Of a DNA stretch of 64,000 nucleotides, positions 1 through 12,975 are shown in pieces. The stretch covers positions 1,054,001 to 1,118,000 of the forward strand of contig CP145412.1 in assembly GCA_036867785.1 (NCBI GenBank), in the 5' to 3' direction. Each line of letters opens with the position of its first letter. Positions within the stretch are counted from its first letter, which is position 1. This DNA comes from Plasmodiophora brassicae (lineage: Eukaryota; Endomyxa: Phytomyxea; Phytomyxea; Plasmodiophorida). The translations under genes and the position numbers were made by a program. A model generated the notes under the pieces. That model was not told the DNA's origin. It saw nothing but the letters and a program-made list of their open reading frames with translations, and made no database searches.

Positions 1-1043
1 GGGACGGTCTATCCACACGTCTCAGATTCTGACCGATTCCACAGTGTTCATGGCGGGCAGGTTCAGGAACTGTGTCAGCACCTGCGTGACAAGGCGCCAG
101 TGCTGCGCCACGATGATTCGGACGAGCGTGTCAAACTGCATGGTGTGCGCCGACGTGAACTGACGAAAGGCGTCTCTCGGCAGCAGGACACATCGCGCTG
201 GGCCATGCGCCGCTCTTGCCGACAGCTCATGGGTTGAACTCGAATCACTAACGCAGGCATTAGTCGCGGGTAACGGAAAGACAGTGATTCGTTTCGGCAT
301 CGCACCTGAACAGACTGTAGGGACAGATGTCGTCACCACTCGTCAGCTCGTACAGAGTCGTCTCTGATGGCACCCGAATAGGTACCGGTTAGCCAACTCT
401 GTTGTGAAGCGGCACAGCGATACGTGACCGACCTTGCTTGCCAGCGTCAGGCGTGATAATCTCGATGACACCACTAACAACGATGAACATGCCCTGGTCG
501 GCCGAGTCGCCTGTCTTGAACAGATACTGCCCTTCGGCCAGGTCGATCGGTTGCATGGTGGCATGCAATTCGGCGAACGCGTCGCGGTCCAAGGCGGTAA
601 ACAGTTTGGTATTCCCATATACGTCCTGGTCGCCAGCGACTTCAATGGTCTCGTCACCCACGTGAATCTCCTGCTGCCAATCGGACACATGCGACTGGTT
701 GCTTGGGCTCTGTGTCGCAGTTAACGACATTGCTTGCCATGTGTTTCAACTCGTAGCGACGCATACCGGCCGGACGTAAGCCAGGTAGTCGACTGAAATG
801 TCGCGAGTCAGCTGCCTCGCATGACTGCGCTTCATGTGACGCTGCATGGCCTGTTATGCAGGTCTCGTTAATATGTTTGGCGCTAGCATCGTATCCGTAT
901 GGGGGTACCCATCGCACGATAATGATGAGCATGATGATCGACGAAGCGATAGCCGGCTTGCGGCGCCGCTTGCGGTTCCATGTACGGCCGCTCTCGAATA
1001 GCCGATGGATGTCGCTCCAATACCGAGACATCATGGCGCCCAT
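1..1043 (-). CDS. NTE-like (patatin-type) lysophospholipase, N-terminal part, partial
   Basis: Probable neuropathy-target-esterase/NTE1 family protein, which hydrolyses (lyso)phosphatidylcholine at the ER membrane. Only the N-terminal regulatory part is inside the window; the patatin catalytic domain would lie beyond the left edge. Near the start is one hydrophobic segment (SSIIMLIIIVRWV) after a run of Arg/Lys, like the family's single N-terminal anchor. Next (about 389-700) comes a cyclic-nucleotide-binding-type fold with LAEGQYLFKTGDSADQGMFI and VVSGVIEI. A further exon (about 22-250) has a second stretch typical of this domain, an RCVLLPRDAF-type strand followed by an amphipathic helix ending LTQFLNL. 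The reading frame changes between these pieces, so at least two introns are needed; I did not fix their ends. The start is taken at ATG 1043; an in-frame upstream start at 1166 is possible. Family call is fairly sure, exact structure is not. Confidence 0.6.
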
Positions 1044-1494
1044 GTCGACAAGCCGGCCGCCTATACGGGCAGCTTCCGAGCGCCCGACGAAGCGGTACAC
1101 CGCTATTGATCCCAACCGCATCGTACGGCCGCCGATCACCCGATCATCGAGCGCCCACCCCGACACACGGCCAGCCTATCCAGAACAATTCTGGTTTCCC
1201 GACCCTGGCCGCGACCCGGGCACGTGCCCATTTGTGCCCAGCCGCGACTCGTTGACCAGCGTGTCGGAATGGGACGGAATAATGGCCACCGTCATGTCGT
1301 CCTGATGCACGACTTCGGCGACTACCGAAATGTCCAATGTGCAGCAAAATGGCAGGCGAGGCCGAGGTGCGAGACTGTGGATGACGAAGAACCTTGTCAA
1401 TGGGATGGACGCGTGTCTGCAGATGGAGGATGTTCTGGAAGGAAGGTGGGGATGAAAGTCCGCAGTGTGGGTGGGTGGGTGTCTGTGTCTGTCG

Positions 1495-2416
1495 ATGGCG
1501 GGCGCCTGTTGGCGATTGCACCTGCGGGATATCTTGGAGTACATTGGACCGACCAGGGAGTTGTCGATTGTGGCCAGGACGTGTAAGTTATGGCGGAGTC
1601 TGTGCGAGGCCATCCTCGGGCGGCGCGACGTATTCGTGGACTGTTTCTCGTCGTCGTTGAAATACTACGACCCGCGGTATCGCGCCTGGTACAATGTTGA
1701 TACGGAATCGCCCACAAGTAATCCACTGGCCTTGCTGCTCGCTGAGGACGTTATCACCGTCGTCGACACGCACGACCTGATCGTACGCCAGTATTTGCCT
1801 GTTGACCGGACGTGGATAACGATAACCCCTGTGGCGTCGAGTTGTGGCCCATCTGGCATCACCCACTTCTCCTGCTGCCACTGGCGAGGCAATATCTTCG
1901 TACGTACTGTGGATGCTGTTGACGTGTTGCTCCTACTGACTGGATTGTCGGGTACAGTTTTCCGGTGGTCGTCACGTCGATACGGACGACCCCACTGCAC
2001 ACGTCTGGAGGTTCAACCTGGAATCCAGGACCTGGCGCCAGCTTCCAGCGTTACCGATTGCGTTTGTATCCTCCGTATCTGCTGTTATGCCGAACGCAGC
2101 TGGCCAACACTGCCTGGTTGTCATTGGAAGCACAATCGACCAGGTGGACGTGCAGTCGCTCGGCTTTGCACTGGATCTGTCGCCACGTGGTATTGCAGAA
2201 TGGCAGCCGTTACCGGCGCCTCCATCGTTCGTCCTTCGATTTAATTCGCGATGCGTCCTTCGTACTCCCACCCGGCTCGTTATTGGCATGTGGACAGATG
2301 CGAGACAGTTGCGGACGCAACGATTCTCACTGATCGAATTCGATTCGGTAGCTGGGAAGTGGTTACCCATGTACCCGATACCACCCGCACCTTATGTGAG
2401 CTACCGGCGATGTTAA
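1495..2416 (+). CDS. F-box / kelch-repeat protein
   Basis: Likely substrate receptor of an SCF-type ubiquitin ligase. Two exons, 1495-1899 and 1958-2416, give 287 aa. The intron (58 nt) starts GTACGT and ends ACAG with a CTGAC box before the acceptor. Splicing joins GNIF to FSGGRHVDTD, making a kelch blade. Residues about 8-45 form an F-box-like helix set (DILEYIG...LSIVARTCKLWRSLC). The rest has kelch-type strands such as HVWRFNLESRTWRQLP and FSLIEFDSVAGKWLPM. ATG 1495 was chosen because it directly precedes the F-box; an in-frame earlier start is only a TTG/GTG. It is divergent from the NTE-like gene, sharing about 450 nt of upstream DNA. Substrate unknown. Only three or four blades are clear, so the propeller may be incomplete. 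Confidence 0.72.
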
Positions 2417-3053
2417 TGAGGAACATGCCGCCTAATCCTGGGTGTAGATATTCCCCGCTTTAGTAACGAAGCAAATCGCTGCATTAGCTCTCGACCAGAT
2501 GGGCACGTACGTTTCCCAGGAGTCAACTCGTTGAATAGTGCCGGCTGAAGAATGTGCTGTTGTCTAGGTTGATTTCACTCGAATACAGCGACGGAAGGAA
2601 GTCGTGGACGGTTGATCGACCGCCTGCTGGAACGGCGACTGCATTCTCGTTGTTATTGGGCGCTCCATTGACGTCTATTCGAGCGACCGAAATAAACGGC
2701 AATGTTTGACACGCTCAAAGTTGTCCTTCCTTAGAGTAACCGCCGTATATATCACGCGAGGCCTACCTGGGGAACTCTGAGGCTAGCGCGAAGAAGTCCA
2801 CGTCATGCAACCGCCCGCGAACAGTCTGATGGATCGTTCATGTGCAGCTCCGTTTGACCTGTTGCGACCGCGTTTCCGTCGTAATCGCCAACAAGGTCGG
2901 TACGATTGTCACCCGACGGGAACGCCCTGCCCTACTGTAAGTCGCAGAATAAGAGATGGGACGCTCGAGATCAAGACGTAGCTTGGACAATGGTCAATAA
3001 TAAACAGCACAATTGTGGTAGGTTGCTCTATTGTTTGCTTAGATTTACAACAG
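2417..3053. other. gene-free stretch between convergent genes
   Basis: About 640 nt between the stop of the F-box/kelch gene and the stop of the kinase on the other strand. Only short, overlapping open frames without protein character are visible. I see no repeat, RNA gene or clear hairpin here. It should hold the 3' ends of both transcripts. Confidence 0.5.
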
Positions 3054-4358
3054 CTAGATGGGCCCTTTTACCAACCGATCGCCGCCATCAGTGGTGGCCT
3101 TCGCATCCGCCTGCGCCTCTGTCACCAAGACAGTAAACTGGCCTTTAGCATCGCCGCCACCCATCGTCTGCTCGATTTCATCGAACGGGTTCGGCATCGC
3201 GGCGGCCGCCGCACTCGCCGGCTTCGCTTGCGAGTCGGAGTCAGGTTGCTGCTGCACGTCAGCCGCCGCCTCCTCCTTAAATGCTCTCACGTCGCTGGGA
3301 GAGAAGACCCATGAGGTGACCACGTTGGCAGACTTCTCCTCGGAGCTGTACGCCTGCGACACGCTTACGGACGAATTTCGTGATCGTCGAACGAGCGAAT
3401 CGGCACTGAGTTTCGGCATGGGGATCTGCGAGAGCAGTGCGTCGACGACATACTGGTTCTTCTTGGCCAACTTGAAGAACTTGTTCTGGAGCAGCTTCTC
3501 GGCAGTCGGTCGCTTCGTCGGGTCCTTCTTCAGGCACGAGGCGATCATGGCCTTGAAAGTTCGCGAAAACTTCTTCTGGTTGTCTTCGTACACGCTGCAT
3601 GTCGGCGGCTCTTCTTGCAGCGTCAGTATCATGACCTTCATGGGCTGGTAATGGGAATATGGCGGCCTGCCATATGCTAGCTCAAGGGCCGTTATGCCAA
3701 ACGACCATATGTCCGCCTTCTGATCGTATCCAGAGGTCTGCTCCATGACCTCGGGCGCCATCCAGCACGGCGTTCCGACGAACGTCTTCCTCGACTTCCG
3801 CCGGTCACCTGATTCGACAAGGGTCCCTGCCACACCAAAGTCGGCGATCTGGATCTGCCCGTCAACGGAGATAAGAATGTTGCCCGCCTTAATGTCGCGA
3901 TGAATGCGACCGTCCTTGTGCAGGTATTCGAGACCTTGCAGGGCCTCCTTCAGAATCGTGGCGATGAGGACTTCATCATCAAACCCTTTCTGGAAGTTCC
4001 GCTTCATAATGTCGGCACAGCTCCCTCCAGCCAGAAGCGGCATGACGAGCCAGATCTCTCGGTCGACGACAAACGAGCACAAGCATCGCACGACATTAGG
4101 GTGGTTCAGCAGGCCCATCACGGCGATCTCCTTGCGAATCTCCTCCCAGGACGTGTCCAGCTCCTCCAGGTCGAGGATCTTGATGGCGACATGCTCATCA
4201 GTAGCCTTGCAGTACGCAAGGAACACAGTTGCGAATGCGCCTTTGCCGAGCTCGGCCTTCAGCTCGTACGCGTCCGGATGCGTCGGATACACGACGCCGG
4301 GCAGCGGTGCCAAGGAGGCGCTCGCACCTGACACTGCCGTCGCCAGCGACCGCGCCAT
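3054..4358 (-). CDS. SPAK/OSR1/Fray-type STE20 protein kinase
   Basis: Serine/threonine kinase of the germinal-centre-kinase group, closest in pattern to SPAK/OSR1/Fray, which act downstream of WNK kinases in ion and volume control in animals and plants. Intronless, 434 aa. Glycine loop GKGAFATVFLAY and the VAIK lysine are near residues 40-60. Catalytic loop is HRDIKAGN, then DFG and the activation segment KTFVGTPCWMAPE, characteristic of this subfamily; YDQKADIWSFG and MKVMILTLQ also match. The C-terminal tail (about 320-434) is rich in Ser, Ala and Gln. The family's docking PF2 domain is short or not recognisable. The open frame extends upstream to a GTG, but the first ATG is at 4358. It is divergent from the cystathionine beta-synthase gene. 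All catalytic residues are present, so it should be active. Confidence 0.9.
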   Translation of the reverse strand: MARSLATAVSGASASLAPLPGVVYPTHPDAYELKAELGKGAFATVFLAYCKATDEHVAIKILDLEELDTSWEEIRKEIAVMGLLNHPNVVRCLCSFVVDREIWLVMPLLAGGSCADIMKRNFQKGFDDEVLIATILKEALQGLEYLHKDGRIHRDIKAGNILISVDGQIQIADFGVAGTLVESGDRRKSRKTFVGTPCWMAPEVMEQTSGYDQKADIWSFGITALELAYGRPPYSHYQPMKVMILTLQEEPPTCSVYEDNQKKFSRTFKAMIASCLKKDPTKRPTAEKLLQNKFFKLAKKNQYVVDALLSQIPMPKLSADSLVRRSRNSSVSVSQAYSSEEKSANVVTSWVFSPSDVRAFKEEAAADVQQQPDSDSQAKPASAAAAAMPNPFDEIEQTMGGGDAKGQFTVLVTEAQADAKATTDGGDRLVKGPI

Positions 4359-5036
4359 TCCGCTGCCCACCGACGCGATCCGCGGCCGTCGACCTGACTG
4401 GCAGCACGAAGTTGAATTCGCTCAGGTATGGCGCGACCCGTAGCTCCAAAACAACACTGCGCCACTGAACGGTCCAACCCCGCACCGTTTTGGCTGGATG
4501 TTCCACTCGCTCGTCCGGCTATTTCTGCGGTTGGGGCCTGGTGTGTTTGCAGCCAGCCAGCAGACGCGCATATCATTTTATGGAACATGCAAGACGTACG
4601 CGTGCCGTAATTTCTCTGCAACAACCCCAGAGGTAATAATGGCTAGCGAAACGGGTAGCATTGATTGCAGCCAATCAACCGCCTGCTGAATGGATGGCGG
4701 TTATCGACGGGGCGGCGCCGCTCGGTTATTCGAACTCGCCGTCCGTTAGCCGACCCACACCTGTCTGCCGGGCAGTCCCGGACCGCGGGGACCGTCGTCG
4801 CATTTCGCGTCGGTTCTGCTGTCGGGTCAATATACGTAGCGACAGCGCCCTCGAGCCACGACGCTCGACTGTGCCGAATACCGACGCATGAAGTGCCATT
4901 TCTGGAGCAACCGAGCTCCAAAGGGCAAAGCACAAGCCAGTCAGTGGTCTTGCGGCGTGCCCGTAAAGGGTCGGGGGCCACGTATTTTTGCAACGTGTCA
5001 GTATTGTCTCGAAGTATCGACTGTTGGCCGTCGTCA
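4359..5036. other. divergent promoter region, kinase / CBS
   Basis: About 680 nt between two divergent start codons. No convincing gene. It probably holds both promoters and 5' UTRs; I see no clear TATA box or repeated motif. Confidence 0.45.
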
Positions 5037-7135
5037 ATGACTCGGAAGCCGGAATGGAGGTGCTCTACGAATCATGTGGCGGCGTGCCGTATCGCGCTGT
5101 TGACGCATATGCCTTAGGTTCGGGAAACCGGGCGTGCTTGACAACATCCTCGGGCACATCGGCGGGACGCCCATTGTCCGCCTGAACAAGATTGGGAAGG
5201 CGGATGGCGTGCAGTGCGAACTTCGTAAGCGTTGCCCCGGTTTCCAACGGCGACTTGCCTGACAAGCCACGAATCAGTCGCCAAATGTGAGTTCTTCAAT
5301 GCTGGAGGGTCCATCAAGGACAGAATTGGCCTGCGCATGGTCGAGGATGCCGAGAAGTCGGGTCGGATAAAGCCGGGAGACACACTTATTGAGCCCACGT
5401 CAGGGAATACTGGTATCGGCCTTGCCCTGGCAGCCGCCATCAAAGGTACACCCTGCACCTGTTTCGGTATCCAAACGGATCTGATTGTAGGCTCGCAGGC
5501 TACAGAATGATCATCACGATGCCTGAGAAGATGAGCCAAGAAAAAGTGTGCCCTTGTCTCTGCCATGCGATATCAGTTCGTCTGACACCGCGCTGTGTAG
5601 GTTAATATTCTGAAGGCCCTCGGAGCTGAAATTATTCGAACACCAACTGAAGCAGCCTGGGATTCTCCAGAATCCCATATTGGTGTAGCGCAACGCCTTC
5701 AGAAGGAAATTGAGAACAGTCACATTCTTGACCAGTACAAGTGGGTAGCCATGCCATGCGTGGACGTGCACCATTGGATGTTGATTTATGACGCAGGAAT
5801 CCGTCCAATCCACTGGCTCATTACGAAGGAACAGCTGAAGAGATATACCTGCAGTGTCAAGGTCAACTCGATATGATTGTTGTAGCTGCCGGAACAGGTG
5901 CGTCTGTGGGCCGTTTTGATTCAGCTTCTAATACGTCCCACAGGTGGAACGATTGCTGGTGTCAGCAAACGCTTGAAGGAGCTGCTACCCAACATCATCG
6001 TTGTGGGTGTTGACCCAATCGGGTCAATTTTAGCCCAGCCCGAGTCCTTGAATGGGCCGATCACGTCATACCAGGTTCCATTTTGAACGCCATTGTCTGT
6101 CTGGTACTAATTGTGACAATGGGCAGGTGGAAGGTATCGGTTACGATTTCGTACCCGACGTCCTCGACAGAAGTCACATCGATTTCTGGGTGAAAACGGA
6201 GGACCCCGCTTCACTGCGCATGGCCAGACGTCTTATTCGAGAAGAAGGCTTACTGTGCGGAGGCTCTTCTGGTGCTAGCACATTCGCTGCGGTCCAGGTT
6301 CGCATACAAACATTGTTCTTAACCTCTGTTCTGCGCAGTTCTTACATGAGCGTCGTAGGCGGCAAAGCAGCTGAAACCCGGCCAGCGTTGCCTCGTCCTT
6401 CTTGCGGACTCGATTCGTAACTACATGAGCAAGCATCTCAGTGACGACTGGATGGCTGAACACGATTTTCTTGACGCCGACACGCTGGAGTCGAACTTAA
6501 AGTTGAGCTGGTGGTCGGAGAAACGGGTAGGCCGTGTTCCCCATACCGTTGGTTGTTCCTGATGGAACCATGAAAGGTATCGGACCTGGACCTTAACACT
6601 CCAATGACGGCGTTACCGACAATGACGTGCAAAGATGCTGTTCAACTTATGCATGTCCGTGTATGCATTGCATCGTGCATCCTTCCATTGATATTGTCGC
6701 AGGACCATGGATTCGACCAGCTGCCGGTCGTCAACAACGAAAACGAAGTGCTCGGCATGATCACCGAAGGGAACCTGATGAGCCAGCTCAGTTCAGGTCG
6801 TGTCCGCTCATCGTCCCCAATATCTGACGTTATCTGTATGCTCGATCGTATCCCCAGGCTATGGCTCTCAAGGCTGAAACTTCTTTGCAGACCGCAGGTT
6901 CAAGCAGATCAAGCTAGACACGAAGTTGCGAACGCTTTCAAAAGTGTTCGAGACGCATCACTTCGTACTTGTCGTAACAACCCAGAAGTGTGCCTCTAGC
7001 CATAACAAGGTGGCCGAGAAGACAGTCGTGTTCGGCGTTGTCACACGTATCGACCTGCTGAATTTCATTATGGGAGGGATCGATGGTAAGGGCCTGTCTC
7101 GGTCGCAGAGCCTGGTCATGGAACGGACGCCCTGA
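5037..7135 (+). CDS. cystathionine beta-synthase
   Basis: PLP enzyme joining serine and homocysteine to cystathionine (transsulfuration). Twelve exons: 5037-5059, 5118-5224, 5278-5445, 5499-5545, 5601-5740, 5797-5897, 5944-6074, 6127-6297, 6359-6526, 6577-6654, 6703-6835, 6891-7135; introns 46-61 nt; 503 aa, close to yeast Cys4. Splicing restores [31 protein letters not shown] (PLP lysine in SIKDR), [25 protein letters not shown] (phosphate loop) and CGGSSGAST. The C-terminus has two CBS/Bateman modules ([31 protein letters not shown]). The N-terminus is short, so the heme domain of animal enzymes is absent. The first exon, of 23 nt, is inferred from phase and is the weakest point. Intron 8 (6655-6702) is 48 nt, in frame and stop-free, so its retention would keep the frame open. 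Confidence 0.93.
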
Positions 7136-7557
7136 TGTTCTGCTGTGGCTTCGCCTCAGCCCCTGATACAACTGCCACCTTTTAGCTATGTGTCATGTTC
7201 AACTGAGACGCTGTTACGTACCGAACGTATTGCACTTAAGGACCGCCAGGAACAAAGTCTACCGGTTCGCGCTGTTGTGCGATGACCTGAGATCAATTCC
7301 GGCAGAGTTCAAGGGCCATCAGCGGCACCGTCAGATTAATCGCTAACGGGTGGCGTGACGTCACGTCCTGGATATCCGCTGTTGATCTGCCGGCACGAAA
7401 GCAACCGCCGACGCCCACAAGCAATTGAACGTTGGGTTAGAGACGCGGTTCCGCGCCCGTCCCACTTGCAGCGTTAGCTGGCCCATCGTGGCCCGCGATC
7501 ATTCCATCGCTTGAATTGCCGCCTAATCTCCAAACCGTAGACACCCGGCGCGCGCGT
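7136..7557. other. upstream region of CDPK-like gene
   Basis: About 420 nt between tandem genes. No gene, repeat or RNA recognised. It should hold the 3' end of the CBS transcript and the promoter of the next kinase. Confidence 0.4.
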
Positions 7558-9015
7558 ATGGGCCAGTGCTCTTCTAAATCACCCGTGCCGATAACGCGCG
7601 ACACACAACTGATGGCAGCAGCAGGTAAAGGGACAGACATCGCCGCCAAGTTCGGCGTTCGACAGTGCTCGCCATGGGACGCGTACGATCGTCGCAACGC
7701 GCTTGGCGAGGGTGGCTTCTCTAAAATCTACCGGGTGCGTCACCGTCATACCAGCAAGCAGTATGCCATCAAGGTCCTCGACAAGGCACAGAAACACTCC
7801 CGCGACACGTTCTTCGTCGAGGTCAAGCTGCTCACGGCTCTGGACCACAAGAACATCATCTCGGTGTACGAGACGTTCGAGGACAAACACGCGTATTACA
7901 TCGTCCTCGAGCTGATGCATGGCAAAGACCTGTTCGACGTCCTCGACGCGAAGCGGGACGTGTTCCCGGAGGCCACCGCCGCGAAGCTCATCCGCTCCAT
8001 GGCCGATGCCGTCCGCTTCTGCCACGACCGAAACATCGTGCACCTCGACCTCAAACCGGAGAACTTCGTGTTCGCCCGCTCCGATGACATTGACCGGCTG
8101 GTCCTGGTCGACTTCGGTCTCGGGCGACTGGTGCGCCCCGATGCTCATTACCGGGACCGTGTCGGTTCGATGCAGTACATCGCACCCGAGATGATCGACG
8201 AGAACAGCGTCTGCACGGGTACTATGCTGAAGGCGTGCGACATGTGGTCATTGGGCGTCATCCTGTATATCCTTGTGACCGGGTTGATCCCGTTCAGCAA
8301 CTGGGACGAGGTCAAGACTGGGCGGCTGCGACTGTCCAAGTCGATGTCGAAGGAGCTTCGCGATCTGCTCAAGTCGCTGCTGACTCGCGATACGTTCAAG
8401 CGGATTACTGCCGCTGAGCTGTTGACCCACCCTTGGCTAGCCATGATGGAGGACATCGGAAACAACCCGATGTACAAAGCCGTTCGTGCTGGCGCCGCCT
8501 TTCTGACGGGCCGCAAGAAAGCAACGTCGCCGATGCTCGTTGCTCTTATCGACGCCCTGAAGCCGGTTGTCCTCGTGGAGGACAGGCACGAACTCGAGGG
8601 CCTTGTGGCGCATTTCGATGCCGATAATGACGGCGTACTGAACGACGACGAGTTTGCATCGCTCCTCTCGGATGACTCGGAGAGCGGGCCTGCGTCGTTA
8701 TCGGCCATCAAGAAGGCGCTGACGATGCTGCCGAATAGCCAGTACAGGGAAGAAGCTGGCTTCACATTGAACGACCTCGTCCTGCTGGCGGCTGTGGGGA
8801 TGCTCATCCTGAACACGTCGTCAAGCAGGAAACGCGTCGGGTTGGCTGTTGGGCAGAAGAAACCGAGGGGGATGATTACCAAAGGCGAAGTGGAGCACAC
8901 GCTGAGGAGCGTCGATACCGCCACCATTTCCGCCGTATTCCGCGAGGCGCCGGTTCAAGAGCGTCGCAAAGTCCTACCTGTAGACGTGTTCGTCGCCGCT
9001 GTCCTCGATCGCTGA
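7558..9015 (+). CDS. calcium-dependent-type protein kinase with EF-hand, N-myristoylation signal
   Basis: CAMK-group kinase of CDPK-like architecture, intronless, 485 aa. The start MGQCSSK has Gly2 for myristoylation and Cys4 for palmitoylation, suggesting membrane attachment. Kinase domain about residues 45-300: GEGGFSKIYRV, YAIKVLDK, catalytic loop HLDLKPEN, DFG and APE in IAPEMIDEN, then MWSLGVILYIL. The catalytic HRD is HLD, a non-RD form that some CAMK kinases also have. After a linker there is one clear EF-hand loop, DADNDGVLNDDE, with D1, D3, D5, G6 and E12 in place; other EF-hands of a normal CDPK set of four are degenerate or lost. ATG 7558 was chosen because it alone gives the myristoylation motif. 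Calcium response through a single canonical loop is inference. Confidence 0.85.
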   Translation: MGQCSSKSPVPITRDTQLMAAAGKGTDIAAKFGVRQCSPWDAYDRRNALGEGGFSKIYRVRHRHTSKQYAIKVLDKAQKHSRDTFFVEVKLLTALDHKNIISVYETFEDKHAYYIVLELMHGKDLFDVLDAKRDVFPEATAAKLIRSMADAVRFCHDRNIVHLDLKPENFVFARSDDIDRLVLVDFGLGRLVRPDAHYRDRVGSMQYIAPEMIDENSVCTGTMLKACDMWSLGVILYILVTGLIPFSNWDEVKTGRLRLSKSMSKELRDLLKSLLTRDTFKRITAAELLTHPWLAMMEDIGNNPMYKAVRAGAAFLTGRKKATSPMLVALIDALKPVVLVEDRHELEGLVAHFDADNDGVLNDDEFASLLSDDSESGPASLSAIKKALTMLPNSQYREEAGFTLNDLVLLAAVGMLILNTSSSRKRVGLAVGQKKPRGMITKGEVEHTLRSVDTATISAVFREAPVQERRKVLPVDVFVAAVLDR

Positions 9016-9169
9016 CAGTCATAAACTGCTTCATTGCTGAGCCTACGCCGACTAGGTGGCAGCACTGGCTCAACTCTCGTCAGGCAATCTCGACCTTCGA
9101 CACTAATTGGCAAGTCGTGGTGGAGCGCAACACAGAACTGTTTTAACGACGTTTCTCAGACGATTCACC

Positions 9170-9406
9170 CTACTGGGGAGTGGCACCTGACTTGACAGAC
9201 AGGGCGGCGAGACGTTTGGTCTTATCTTGCAAGGAGATTTGCAAGACCTGGACCTCGGCGAGCTGCGGAGTCACACTACCGTAGCCGTTGCTCATCTGAG
9301 CGGCGATCTCGGACAGCTTGACCTTTAGCGTCGCCTCGAGCGCCTTGATCGACGACTGCAGCTCGAACTCGGACGTGTCCGTCGCCGAGACGATTGGGGT
9401 TGCCAT
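9170..9406 (-). CDS. 78-aa helical / coiled-coil protein, unknown
   Basis: Short intronless frame from ATG 9406. I do not recognise the family. Residues 12-72 are strongly helical with heptad-like spacing (FELQSSIKALEATLKVKLSE; LAEVQVLQISLQDKTKRL), broken by a short NGYGSVTP turn, so it may form a helical hairpin. No signal peptide or membrane helix. It lies between the 3' end of the kinase gene and the MCM5 upstream region and is divergent from MCM5. It could be a small complex subunit; that is only a guess. Confidence 0.5.
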   Translation of the reverse strand: MATPIVSATDTSEFELQSSIKALEATLKVKLSEIAAQMSNGYGSVTPQLAEVQVLQISLQDKTKRLAALSVKSGATPQ

Positions 9407-10267
9407 GGCGCGGTCGTTAATTGAACTGTATGACGTCATTGCGGTGCGCAACGCTCCCTAACCAATCGACTAGTGAGTCAACGTGCGATCAGCCATACGT
9501 TTGTCGGCCGAACCGGACGAGGCGACCCCAAAGGCATAGGACGTTCCAGACGTTTCTGGACCGAGGCCGCACCGCTTCCTGGACCCGTCGCGTAAGCCTT
9601 GCTACCCACACGTTCTAGCGTCGACCGAACCGTACTCTCCAGCCAAGTGGCTGGCTACCCCGCGTCACACAAACACGCACGGACCCAGACACACACGACC
9701 GAACGCGGAATGCCACTCAGCGAACTGTTCCACTTTCGTCCGACGTGGGCGACGTGACTTGGGTCCCAAAAAATGGCTAACGTTACGAACGCGACCCGGG
9801 CGATCCACTGTGCACCGGGGGGTTCTGCCGTGACAGGCGACGTGACTTGGGCTTGGCTCTGGCGGCTGGCCACAAAAATGGCGAACCCGGCGGTCCGGCC
9901 GCGCGTGCGATATCAACGCCGACCGCGCGAGTCCAGAAACTAAAGACGACGCGACTCGACACAAATCGAGGCGTACCTAATGCAGCAATGCTACGTTGGG
10001 TTTAAGCAGCACTTTCATAATCTACGCGCCGCGTTACGGGACGATAGTGCTCCGCGGTCTCTGGCGGCCATCGTGATCCATGTTGGTCACCTTGAGCCTT
10101 TTCCTGGACGTGACTGCTGCGATGGGCGATGGCCATTGGCCCGGCGAATCGCCATTGGCAGCCCGGGGGTGGCCAAATCAGCGGGTCGCGGATTTTTGGC
10201 CAGCTCCGGGTTCCCACATCGACGGCATCAGCGTCATCGACGGCATAGGTGATCGTGGCGGTTGGCG
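9407..10267. promoter_or_regulatory. long upstream region of MCM5, repeat- and CCAAT-containing
   Basis: About 860 nt without a convincing gene between two divergent starts. It holds a two-copy direct repeat (listed separately) and two CCATTGGC elements near 10130-10165, which look like inverted CCAAT boxes, plus a TTTTTGGCC stretch near 10195. CCAAT boxes are the NF-Y target, and an NF-YB gene lies 3 kb away. Function as promoter is inference from position. Confidence 0.4.
9748..9910 (+). repeat. two-copy direct repeat upstream of MCM5
   Basis: GGCGACGTGACTTGGG occurs exactly at 9748-9763 and again at 9836-9851. Each copy is followed by a matching CAAAAATGGC(T/G)AAC block (about 9767 and 9882). 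The unit is roughly 90 nt and the second copy carries an insertion between the two blocks. This looks like a local duplication; each copy contains an ACGTGA core that could be a bZIP-type site. Confidence 0.6.
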
Positions 10268-12966
<2,699 letters not shown>

Positions 12967-12975
12967 GCGTATCTG

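Noticed and set aside
3058-4331. Long plus-strand frames over the SPAK/OSR1-like kinase
   Set aside because: They mirror the minus-strand kinase, which has a full set of conserved motifs; the plus-strand translations have no domain.
4359-4370. Upstream GTG start for the kinase
   Set aside because: Eukaryotic initiation is expected at ATG; the first ATG is at 4358 and the kinase domain is complete from there.
7579-8927. Two large minus-strand frames over the CDPK-like kinase
   Set aside because: Shadows of a strongly supported intronless kinase gene; they arise from its codon bias.
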